From contig JAANDG010000108.1 in the NCBI GenBank assembly GCA_036852015.1, positions 1 to 64,000 on the forward strand: 64,000 nt of DNA, written 5' to 3'. Under the pieces are notes generated by a model. That model was not told the origin of the DNA and did not search any database. It saw only the letters and a list, made by a program, of their open reading frames with translations. Positions 37,202 through 48,547 of the stretch are shown here, in pieces (the first letter of the stretch is position 1; the number at the start of each line of letters is the position of its first letter). The translations under genes and the position numbers were made by a program. Origin of the DNA: Pelodera strongyloides. Its lineage: Eukaryota; Nematoda; Chromadorea; Rhabditida; Rhabditidae.

Positions 37202-40200
37202 ATGAATCGGTTGGTTGTTTCCATCACGCAAAAATGCGCGCGGTTGTCAATATCTCCGGCTGCCCACTTTCATTGTGAGTTTCTTCTTACGTTGAAAAAG
37301 AATTCCTCAGCGCAGTTGCTTAGCCTAATAGTTTATATCTTCATAATACTGTTTCGATAACGTGAAACGTTCTGTGGCTGTGTTGCCTGTGTTTACCTTC
37401 GCGATGTAATGTTAAAGATTCATTTTACTTTCAGCCCCTTCGTCATCATTGGTTGTGCCTCCTGTTCCCCGAGGTCTTCCGAGAAGTTACGAAATGCCAG
37501 ATATGGATCGCACTGGTGCGGGCCCGACGCCACAATTGCCGTTCACTTGCCCCGGTTTGGATAACGTGGGACAGGTAAGACAGTTAAAAAGTTGGAAGTT
37601 TCTTTCTTGTTCTGTTATCCCTAGTTGGTGGGGAGATTAAAAAAAAAGATATATTTCATCAATGTTATAATTTAGCGGCCTATACTGGAGAGTTTTTTCG
37701 TTCCATGGTGCGCAAACCTAAACACGACGGACTAATATAATGATGAAAATAATACGCGCGCGCTGAAACGTAAAGTATTATAGCACATTGATCGTATAAG
37801 TCGACTTTCTATATCTACCCGTATTACTCGTAAAAAGAGAAAAGTTTGTGCTTTTAGGTTTACACATTCCCCACTCTGAATCGTGCTCCTATACTGGCTC
37901 CGGCACCTTTCTTGCAACAGATTGTGGAGAAAATGGACCCCGAATTGAATAAGGTATCATTCCTTTAATTGATTTTATTTAGTGTCACATGCTTAACAGC
38001 TGATCAGCAAAGAGATATAAGCCGCCATATTTTCCATTCTTTTGATTTATTATATCCTGTAAGCGTTATACTGCGGTATGGTACGTGATTTATTAAACGT
38101 ATCCTGGACAACTGATTCCCTTTTCATGTTCCTTGTTGTGTTGGATATACACAGCACTTAACTAGGTTTACTTGGGGATTCACTGCCCAGTACGCGAGTA
38201 TACGCTTCACCACAAACCGCGTGCCATATCGCTTTACTCTTCAGCTTCAGATCTTAATACAAGGAACGACTGTTTATTTTTTTCTCGTTCCAGAGCCCAA
38301 TTGAGGCACCGTCTGCCTTCCCGAACACGGCGATGTACGCTGCGCCCCGGCTTCTGACTATCCGACGTAAAAAGATGAAGAAACATAAGAGAAGAAAGCG
38401 TTACGACAGAGATTTCTTCAAATATCAAAAGTATCACAGGGAGAAGAAACTGCGGGTGGGTATTTTTACTGTTCTGAGCTTTATACTCCAATTGATTCTC
38501 TTCGTTCAAATTGTTATTGGTTAGAAAGATGTTGTTTGTTATGCATCAGACATTTTATTGAACGGTTGGCCGTCAATTCATATTAACGTATAGTATTAAA
38601 TGCCTTGAAATGTCTGTCGCCATTACCTATACATTACGCTTGATTTCCATTGTTTACTATCTAATTACCTGTTTGCTAAGCAACGACGACACGACGAGTT
38701 ATATACTACTGTCTCTTCATCATTTCAGTGTGATGCACACCCTGTGCATGTGGTGTCATTTAATAAATAAATGAATATAGGATCATGCTGATATGAATAT
38801 TGTGTACTCCAAGATGGTTAGGGCGGGTATAGGAATGCGTAAAATCCAACCGCGTAGATCTTTAAATAGCCAATGTTTCACGGGTTCGGTATATCGAATT
38901 CATGAGATGTATCTTCGCTTGGATGTACCCTTGAGGTTTTTATCTTGAAACCAAAAGAATACCTGTACCCTTATTATACCATTGTTGAATACTTGGCATG
39001 TTACCTTACTTTTGTTCAAACAAAGGGAATATAGTGTGTTTAAAAATGCAAACGGAAGACAATAAGGTAATGATGCGTTAGGCAGGACATTGCTCCACTT
39101 GTGCTCTAAACGGCACTCATGTTCCCTTTAAAGGCCGAACGCGAATTCACGAAGAGAATGAAAGCACACTTGGCGGAATTGGAAGCGTTTGACCCAGAAA
39201 AGTATGTGGAGGATACGATTGCACGGTAGTTATTATTTAAGTTATTCTAGAGGATTTCATACTATTAAAATTGTTTATTTATGTACTTTGAGTACCTTGA
39301 CATGTTTTGCACTTTGTTATTTACTGACGCAGTCGCGCAGTCTGTTTCTAACAAACTATTCAATAGCTACAAGAGCAAAACTTTGGTTGCCTTGCTTCAA
39401 CTCCTAGGGTTGATGGTTATTGTCGTCCAGATATAATTGGGCACTAGTGTTTTCAGTACTACGTACTGTAGCATCGACCAGTCCATTTCTGTTTGATATA
39501 ATGTATTAATTTACTTTTCAAAGTGATGTGTCATGTGGTTTTTTTTACTCTTTTCTATAGCTATGTACATTCCCATGATGCATGTGCAAATTTCCTGCTC
39601 CTATCTGAGCTGGAAGCCGGAAGGGCACACAAAACATGTACGTTTCACAAACGACGTACAATACCACTTTAAATTATATCTTATTTCAACCATCCAATTG
39701 CAGAGCGAAACGTGAATGGTCAGATGAGCTGGCTCCCACGGGTCGCCGATTATACCCACACTGGTCGAGACTGATGTCACTCGAAGAACTTTATGGTAAT
39801 TCTTTATTTTATGAATTCTAATTTGACCGAAGTTCAATCATTCACTCATCTCGTCGTTGCTCACTTCTCGTTAGTGTTATAGCTACGGTGACTACGATTA
39901 CAAGATAACGTTCTGTAGCTATCGAAACTCGACAAAAATGAAAAATAATCCTGAAGGATTAAGCCGCTGGGCATGTATTGTCCTTATTCTTTCAAACTAG
40001 AGTTTAGTTTTGTAACGGTATCTTTGGAATTTTACGGGAATTGCATATCTGCTTATGAATAACAGTCATCATGAACTGGAATATTGATATGTTAGAATTT
40101 CAACAGTGTGATGTTTGGATTACTGTAGTGGAGCAATTTATATTTTGTGTATATAATTTCATTCAGGCATTCCCAAATCGGACTATATTGATAAGCGAGC

Positions 40201-40309
40201 TGGCCTTTCCTCTGAGGAAGATCGAGAGAGAATCAAGCAGTTGAGAGATGAGTATAGGAGACAGTTCTTGGGACAAGTTGAAGCCAATAAGGCAATCGAT
40301 AACAAGTAG
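37202..40309 (+). CDS. AURKAIP1: mitochondrial small-subunit ribosomal protein mS38-like (7 exons, 265 aa)
   Basis: Exons 37202-37274, 37435-37574, 37858-37953, 38294-38455, 39134-39225, 39704-39795, 40167-40309; phases agree and the frame ends at TAG. The N-terminus (MNRLVVSITQKCARLSIS) is basic with no acidic residue, as a mitochondrial presequence. The fourth exon carries IRRKKMKKHKRRKRYDRDFF, matching the RRKKMxKHK core of the mS38/AURKAIP1 family, a small-subunit component of the mitoribosome. The C-terminus (EWSDELAPTGRRLYPHWSRL and a Glu/Arg-rich helix) extends past the core, so the protein is longer than the human one (199 aa). The leader exon starts 26 nt before the ATG, after TTCAATTTCAG. 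The family call rests on the basic core only. Confidence 0.75.
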
Positions 40310-40757
40310 ACGGATTATTGATTGATTGATTGTAGTTTGTGCTTTGTAGTTAATAGTTACACGATGTGTCCTGTACGCTATTCGTTATGTACCATTTCAT
40401 CAGTTGAACGTTTATGAGACACAAGTAGGACAAACGCTTAGAAGTTTAGAAGTATCATTTTTTGTTGAAATTTGAATGGTATACTTGATCGTGCTCAGTC
40501 CTAGATCCTGAACTAATTCGGTTTTTCCTGTTGATTCTTAATATAATTTTTCGCGAGTTTGATGTTTTCGTTTGTTGCAAGTATCTTTTATTAGGTTTAT
40601 TTAATTTGGCTCAAATGTCTTTTTTTTGTTACCTTATTGTTTGTGTACAAAGTTTGTTATCACTTTCTTCATTTTTTTGGCAGTTTTGCGTAACTATAGA
40701 GTAGTATTCTGAGATTTAGACGTAGAATCACATTGTTATTATTGTAGTTAATGTTTA

Positions 40758-40763
40758 AATAAA
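40758..40763 (+). promoter_or_regulatory. poly(A) signal AATAAA of the mS38-like gene
   Basis: AATAAA about 450 nt after the stop at 40,309. Confidence 0.5.
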
Positions 40764-41837
40764 ACTAGGAAGATGTAGTTTATGATGAAAGTAGATGCGC
40801 TATTCTACAGGGGCTGGATTGGAGACAATTTATGTACCGTAATTCATTATGGTTAATGGACTTTGCTGTGCTCCACGGAGGACTTGGTCACTTGCAAAAT
40901 TGTGAGCTGATATTTCGACGCGCGCTGTCTGAGTTTCATCAGTGAGCGGGACCGCTGTGGTTGTGGTGCTGTTTTTTAATAATAATTTATTACATCAGAG
41001 AGATGCGCACAAAAGCCAACACAGAGTAAAATGTTTGAAAAACAAATGAGATCTATTGAAAGGAGATAAGGACACAAAAGTAGGAATTTTTGGGGCTTAT
41101 AACAAGAGCGTGTATTAGCCGAGCACTGCAAACCCAGTAGCTGGACACTATCGGACACTAACACACATAAGAGGACCCAGGGTTACGTCAATGGCTAAAT
41201 TCACCGAACGACCTAGGCGCAATACTTGCATTTATAACTGTGGCACGTGTGAGAGTATGGTGACTGTGCGATCCAAATTGCTACAACTATTACTGTATTT
41301 TAACAATTAAAGGGTCAGGTGGCCCCTATTTTGACCAGTTCTTCTGATTCTACGTGTCAATTATAGTAGGATGCAAGTCTTTCTAATTTTTAGGCGCAAC
41401 ATTCACCCCGTTACCAGCAATTTACCATAGCCAGTCATACGCCATACAGTGCCACATTGAGCCTGGCAATTGCGATATTGGCCAGGCGTGAATGGGCGTG
41501 ATCATTGCGGCTGTGTTAAATTTCTGGTTACGGCGTGAATGTCGCGCATAAAAATTAGAAAAAAGTTCCATTCTACTATATTTGGCACGGTGAATAAGAT
41601 TGAGATTGAGTGGTAACTACAGTATTCCTAATTCCATTTACGAAAAGCTGACCGTCCGAACTCCGAACTTCCGAACCGAAGACATGCAAGCCTTGAACCT
41701 ACGGTAGATGCAGCACAGCGTACAGAACAGCACTGAGCGTTGTACACAGAGGAACTGAACATCATGCGGCAAGAACAAAAACTCTTTGTCAGGATCCAAT
41801 TCAATATCAATGTCACACACCCGAGTTAGTCATTTTG
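40764..41837. other. intergenic, one unassigned frame
   Basis: A minus-strand frame at 41,638-41,820 (60 codons, includes ELDPDKEFLFLPHDVQFL) looks partly coding but has no family match or clear splice partners. It lies where the missing 3' exons of the fucokinase gene could be expected, yet shows none of its motifs. Confidence 0.3.
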
Positions 41838-42004
41838 TTATAGCGAAATACCGGCCGGTTTTTGAAACACATCTGGTACACCGGCATTCTTATGCAGCTT
41901 ATACAAATGAACATAAATTGGAATAAACCGAGCAACTAAGCATAAATACGCAAAAATTCAGTGTTTTGAATGCGTTTTGAAAACCGGCCTGTATTTCGCT
42001 TTAA
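41838..42004. mobile_element. TTAA-type MITE family A, copy
   Basis: Left end TAGCGAAATACCGGCCGG (target TTA-T, one change), right end CCGGCCTGTATTTCGCT-TTAA. Interior shared with the 53.0-kb copy. Confidence 0.85.
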
Positions 42005-42097
42005 ATCACATGACCATGTTCATACATGTAAACCATGGATTCACGATACAGATACAGGGTTTTTGAATTGACAAAATCGATGTATGAACTCACACCT

Positions 42098-42252
42098 GAG
42101 GCCGTATTCACCACAACGCAGGGAGCCCGCAGGGAGCCCTCCCTGGCCTCCCTAGGGAGCTAAATAGTGCGTAGAGATGCGAGGACAGAAGAGATTCAGA
42201 GCGCTCATGAACCTAGAGAGGGCTCCCTGCGTGTGTTGGTGAATACGGCCTC
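42098..42252. mobile_element. palindromic MITE family D, copy 2
   Basis: GAGGCCGTATTCACC to GGTGAATACGGCCTC, with a partly duplicated GCAGGGAGCCCGCAGGGAGC at the left arm. Confidence 0.85.
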
Positions 42253-43500
42253 TGATCACATGGACGCAGTAAAATAAAGAAAAGATTAACATTATTCCCC
42301 AAACAGATCATAGTTACCAATGTCGGCTTCTATAAAAGTAATGCACACATCACAACAGACAGTAATACCCCGGGAACATGGTAATTTTCCCAACCATAGT
42401 ATTTCCACAAACACCCAGTAAAAACACAAGTTCATGTTCCCCGACCAACACAGCGCGCTCCCTTCCCCTTCCCCAACCCCACAAACAAATTTTATTTCCT
42501 CATTAGGGAAGGGTGCAACAAACTTCAAATCCAAAAAACTTCCAAAAATTAAACAACAATGACAACACATGGTTTGAGCGCGATCCACTGTTTTCATTGC
42601 AAACTTCACCTTCACCTCACGCGGTGAAACCTAAAATAGAAAAGAGTAAAACCGAGGAGGACATGTGCTAATGAGCTATGCTTTAATCATCAGAATTCTG
42701 AAGTTGAGTGATAGACAGTGACAGACATTGGTAACGTTCCGAACACTGACGAAAGTTGGCGTGCAAGCGGCAACCTTACGGCGTAGACCATTTGGCAACG
42801 TGGTGGCGTTCAAAAATGCATGCGGAATGGAAATAGCATGCCTTGCCCGCCGTTATCACGTCGCTTGCGACGCTTGCACGCCAAAAGCCGGAGGCGAAAT
42901 GGCGTGAGTACGGCGTGCAATCGGCAACTTTATGGCGTGCAAACGGCAACCTTACCCCTTCACGGCGTGCAAGCAGCAAAGTACGGTGGGCAACGTGCAC
43001 GCCAGAACCCACGGCGTGCCACTTTTTTTCACGCCGCCACATTGCCGCTTGCACGCCAATTCCCACGTTGAAAAGTCAAATGTTTCAAACTTCCAACATA
43101 CCGTTCGATCGAAGGCGTGACCCAAAGCCTCAGTCATTCACAGGATTCACGCTTCATTCGATAGGCGAAGAACCATAAAACAAGATAAATAAAATCAATA
43201 AGTAAGATAAAGCAGTGAGGACCAACCGAAAGCTGACCCAAAACTTGGCTACGCTACCGTCGCTACCGCAGGCCATGAGAACAATAGCTAATTATTATTA
43301 TTATTAAAAGAGCGTAGAGCCGTGAGAGACAACGTAGATGCTATAGATGCTCTAATTTCCACCAAATCATTCAATGCAGTTCCACAGCAGTTAATAAATA
43401 AAACGCTAAGCAAATGGTAGTGGTTAAATGGTAGTGACACCCTACGTTTTATGAATTTTGGTTGAAAATGAAAAGTTGGGGTTATTATCTAACGGGGATC
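42253..43500. other. 1.2 kb with GGCGTGCAAGCGGCAACC-type repeats
   Basis: Between 42,755 and 43,070 the word GGCGTGCAAGCGGCAAC and its inverse alternate, probably a GC-rich interspersed repeat; frames here are overlapping shadows. The 107-codon minus-strand frame at 42,292-42,615 follows a TTTTAG acceptor-like site but is Cys/Gly-rich without a family match. Confidence 0.4.
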
Positions 43501-43507
43501 GAAATAC

Positions 43508-43797
43508 GCACTGCGGTACTCACGCACTGCGGTACTCGCGCACGGCGGTACTCGCGCAGTGCGGTACTCGCGCAGTGCGGTACTCGCGCAGTGCGGTACT
43601 CGCGCCGTGCGGTACTCACGCAGTGCGGTACTCACGCACTGCGGTACTCGCGCACTGCGGTACTCGCGCACTACGGTACTACGCGCACTACGCACTACGT
43701 ACTCGGTACTCGCACTGCGCGCACTACTTCGCGCACTACGGTACTCGCGCACTGCGGTACTCGCGCACTACGGTACTCGCGCACTGCGGTACTATTA
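43508..43797. repeat. 16-bp minisatellite (GCGCACTGCGGTACTC)
   Basis: About 18 copies of a 16-bp unit, slightly scrambled near 43,680-43,735. As 16 is not a multiple of 3, each frame reads a 16-residue cycle, and several frames on both strands stay open for 87-115 codons. These are not genes. Confidence 0.95.
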
Positions 43798-44892
43798 TCG
43801 ATTAATTGATGGGTGGGAAAAGTACGCATACAGAAACTCTCATTTCGGAATTATTTCGGTTTTTACTTGTTAGGTTGATTTTCGATTCAAAGAGATCATT
43901 GGAATCAGAATTCCATGCTGCTTCGAGTTATAACAAAATAAAATGTCGGAAACAGATAGAAAAAAGTTAGTTGGATTTGAAGATTGCATTTTCTTCTAGG
44001 TTTACGAGAAAATATGAGCCGAATTAGAGTCAAATTCAAATTGGCATAAGGGCATAGAAGCAAATTTGTTTAACAAGTAAAACCCGAAGTTTACCCCTCA
44101 TTTCTTCGAATGCTAGTGTACGGTTTTCGGCTAATTTTATTCGCATAAACTAATTGACACACCTCAGTCATTTTCCTCGGTGTTCTATCCCCTAGCTGGT
44201 GTTGAGCTTTGGCCATAACTATGTTGAACTGGCGTTTCCTTCGGCGGTGCCCTCGCCCACATGCTTCGGAAGATTGCGCCACCCACTTAGATTCCTAAAA
44301 ATATTGATTAAATGTCAACACAATTTAGGTGCCCACACCAGGAAGTTATTATTGGTACAGTTCGCTATGTGTCTATTTACGAGAATATGTCCCTTATATC
44401 TTCAAAAATGGATAACTTACGTTGAAAGACGTAAACAAAGAAACGGAAACAAATGATAACCACGGCAGACATAGTTGAATACTGATAAAATCCGAACTCG
44501 GACATCCCTTTTAACCAGAATCATATGCTAATTTGCAAAGGTCCATTATTAATGTAACGTTTAAGGTTCCATTTAAACGTTTCAAAAATTCTGCCAAAAT
44601 TTCAAAAGTGGGGTAAAAGTGTAAAAGGTAGAAGCGCCGTAAAATGCCCAGCAAAGAAACCCTATACGCCTATACCGGACATAGTGTATGATTGACGCAG
44701 AAGAGAGTAATGCTGTATCCGATAAATAGATATTGATTAGAATCGATCGATAAGACACAGATTACTTGAAATCAAAGTAAAAGAAACGCATACCTGCAAC
44801 CGATCGCTGGCAGTACTCGCAGATAAATCTTTGGCCAAATTAGAATACCGGTTTATTTATCACAAATTTACATAATCGTTGCATTTGCAAAT
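43798..44892. other. 1.1 kb, possible degenerate kinase exon
   Basis: On the minus strand near 44,293-44,225 a frame after TTTTTAG reads WRNLPKHVGEGTAEG, which resembles the fucokinase WSELPHGSGLGTSS loop in spacing but lacks its key residues. Otherwise AT-rich with no supported gene. Confidence 0.25.
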
Positions 44893-45256
44893 TTAAAGGG
44901 AATATGTAGGCACTCAAAATGAGCAAAACAACTGCGAAACTAGAGTTTCCACACCAGACATGAATTTAAGTAGGCGACTGAATATGTAAATTCGAATATT
45001 CTCATTTGCATGCAAATATGTCGCTGTTGCATGCTATATGCCGATGTATGACATATGCAAAATTTTTTGCTCCATCAGCACTGCCGTGTAAGCCAGGGGG
45101 TCAAGCAACGCGTTTACTATGGAAAAGATGAACTTTGAAAATCATTTTCTTTTAAATGGGAAACTTTTAACAATTTTTGTTGTTGTTTCCTTAATGAGGA
45201 ACACACATTCTATTAATACAGCTTAACTTCAAAAAGGGCATACATATTCCCTTTAA
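44893..45256. mobile_element. TTAA-flanked MITE family C, near-identical to the 28.7-kb copy
   Basis: TTAA-AGGGAATATGTAGGC to GCATACATATTCCCT-TTAA, 364 bp. It differs from the 28.7-kb copy by a short deletion in the ATGC-rich part and a few bases, so both moved recently. Confidence 0.9.
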
Positions 45257-45974
45257 CGTTTTCAAGACTCCTACTCCTACGCACGAAAATAGTACGTTTC
45301 AGAAAATTCATATCAATGAAGCGTGGTTGATAAGAGTGCAGCTACTGGTAATATACAGCTCTTTTTATATAACAGGGAAAGGTTGGTTTGTAACGGAGTA
45401 GGCAACAAAAAATAGAATGTCTCAAGTCAGCTTTAGGGCATAAAATGAGGGTCGACGACCAGTGGTGTGTGGCACAAATCAAAAGGGTCCGCCATTACTT
45501 TTTCTGTGTTTCAGGCATTTGATATAAGCAGGCCAACATTAGAAACTTTTCAAAATAAGCGCAATCGAGTCAACTTTGGAAAATAGTATAAGTATGTAGT
45601 AGTATCGCGGTATCGCCTGTGTAGTCGCCTCAGGCGGCGATAATCATCTGGTCGAACAGTAAGTATTCACGTGGTAACTTTCATTAATCCAAAATAAAAA
45701 CATACCGTAATAGCATATTGGCCAATCATCGCGAATGGGCGTATTGCCCTATTTTTCACAAATAAACTTATTATGGAGATCAGTAATTGGTTTTATATAT
45801 CTAATAGTAGAAGATGGCGCGCGAACTCTGCGGTAGTGCGGGGTGCGGGGGGCCCGCCCGGTCCGCCCAGCACGCATGGTAGTCGAGCCAGAGGTGTGCG
45901 CTTTTGAGGAAGCGCAGTGGACCACTAATAACAAGGGCGCAGGTTTCACTCATTCATACGATAAAAAAAGATAC

Positions 45975-48487
45975 CCGGTAAGGTCGGTTTGTCGTGACAT
46001 TCCCAAATTTCTGCAGCGGTTTTCATCGTAAAACAATCGTCGTTTATACAAATCATTATTCCATTATGTTTGGAAGAGAAAATGAATTCACAAGCGAGAG
46101 GTTTCTAAAAAAATTTGCTGAATGGTCGATGCCAGTCTGCGGTCACATGAAATACGATAAAACAGAGGAACAGCGCGCGGCGACAACATGGCACGAAATA
46201 AATATATCGCGCGGCGAGAACTTGTACAAGGCTGGGTGTTATCCGCGGCGGAAAATCAAACCGTCGCGGCGGAATATCAGATCCTCGTAGGCGCAACCGG
46301 CGCGAATTCTTTTTGGATTTTATTAAAATTATCTCAAGTTATAGCCAGAAACAAGCTATTATATCACATGCTACATGTACTTACAAGTTGGTTATTTCCT
46401 GGGTCATTGCAAAGGTTTCCAATTTAGTAATCTCAATTTTTATATATTTTATTGAACCAAAATATTGTTACCTTGCCGTCAACTCGTATTGCCAGATTAA
46501 TGACAGCGCTATTGGGCGTATCCAATGTTATGGGAGGTGTATCCAGCCAGCCTGAAGGTAAGATAAGGTAACACTAAAGATTTTTCAACGCTGCTCTGGT
46601 CCCAGGCGCGCAGGGAAAAAAATTGCAAAAATTGCATTGAAAAATTCGAGTCTCTTTTCCGCGAACGCGGTTACGCATTTGCGTGCAGCGCGCCTGAGAA
46701 CGTAGCGGAGCAGCAAATTTGTTACCGGCGCTTACCAGCGTAATAATACGCTACAGCGAACAAGAAGATCTCTTGGGAAATTTTCTAGACAAATGATGTT
46801 ACCTAAACTGATCGGAATAATGTTATTTATACGATCTGTTTAAATTTCCATACCTCCATATAAATCAGCTCTCGCCGCAACTTCGCAACGTACACTTTCA
46901 ATGCAAGCCCCAGGCAGGCGAAGTGAAATCTCAGGAATAAACTGAAAAAGATAAGGATAAATCAAAACTCATCGGACAGCTGATCCTCATAAGTGACTCA
47001 CAGTTAGATTGTGTTTGCTGGATGGAGAATCAAAGAACACACAGTTACAAATACTCTTGTAAAAATGCATATTTGTTTAGTTAGAGATACGAAACCATGC
47101 GAACCTTCTAGGAAAACGCTTCAAATGTTGAAATAAGCTTCAAATGGGCGGGGCTCCAACCCAGTGGGCGTGGCTTGGGCCACACAGTAGGCAGGGGTTG
47201 GACCACCCAGAATCTACAAGATTCAAGGGACACTAAATGTGAATAAGGATCCCCAAAATTAGAGAACTAACCGGCCGACAAATTTCCATGACTCGCCGTT
47301 GTGTGAAGACTTGGCACGCTGCTTCGACATGCCTTGCTGGAAAGCTTGCATACTTGGTCACATAAGTTGGAATCTTTGTTTGATTGTTTGTTTGTATGAT
47401 TGCATGATTGTATGATTGTATGATTGTTTGTTTGTTTGTTTGTTTGATTGTTTGATTGTTTGTTTGTTTGTCTGTTTGTATGACTGTATGATGCATGTTA
47501 AGATCTAGAATTCATATTTGTTAAGTATTCATTCACGTTTCCTTGCCAAGAACAATCTAGTCTAGATCACATAGAACTAGTACTTTAAAATTTGTAAATA
47601 CCTGCTCGTACAATCCTCGTCGGCGAGTCCAGCCACTCTTTTACAACGCGAAATAATTCAGTAATTCCCAGAGAATCGGTTTCTTCATTCTGAAAAATTA
47701 CGGATTACAAAAAATGGTACCCTCGCCAAAAATAACCCACCAATGTCTTACAATTAGCATATTTGGCAACGCCATCCGTTATGGTCGCGCACTGGTAAAC
47801 CACTTTCGCGCACATTTTTATCTTTCTTCTCCCCCACGTCTCTCTCGCTATCTCTCGGGGTATCACCTGGTTTTCTTTTCATAACAAAACAAAATGTTGC
47901 AAAAGAAGCATAACAGTACAAGATTCAAGAGACATTGGTTGATGCACCATTGTTTGTTAATACCCTTATCGATTACCTTAATCATATCGATCGCTTTTGT
48001 AAATTGTGGATTCGCTGCGGGACCCGACCGGACTCCGCCCTCTTTCCCGGCTATCTCGGCCAATAAAGAAGAGACTAGGGACATCATCCGGGCACGCAAT
48101 TCCAAATTTAGAGTAAGACATTCTAAAAATATTATTTTTATATCCCTTACGTAGGCCCTTCTATTAGAGACTGAAGTTCCCACATAACTGAAAACAGTGC
48201 GCAGCGACGCTCTCGCACACTTTATGTGAGCCGGATGCCCTTGGACAGAGATTATTAGAAAAATCAGTTGAATCACAAGATGTCAGAAACAGTTTGAATC
48301 ATAAAATAGCACAACGCTTCGATAACCCCGCAACAAACAAGTTAAGTTTGGTTTTATATAACTACCGTAATCTTCACAGGATGCGAAATAATATGAACCT
48401 TGTTGTAATGAATCCAGTATGTGAACAACGTCTCCATTCGGCAACCGGGCCAATGGACGGATGACTTCCATAAAAGACCTCCGGCTG

Positions 48488-48547
<60 letters not shown>

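Noticed and set aside
42292..42615. 107-codon minus-strand frame after a TTTTAG site
   Set aside because: Considered as the missing fucokinase 3' exon, but none of the expected kinase motifs appear and the composition (Cys, Gly, Phe, Val) is unlike it.
45994..46290. 98-codon plus-strand frame
   Set aside because: Its first half is the antisense of the fucokinase exon 46,104-45,975, which continues the kinase domain in phase; nothing supports the rest.
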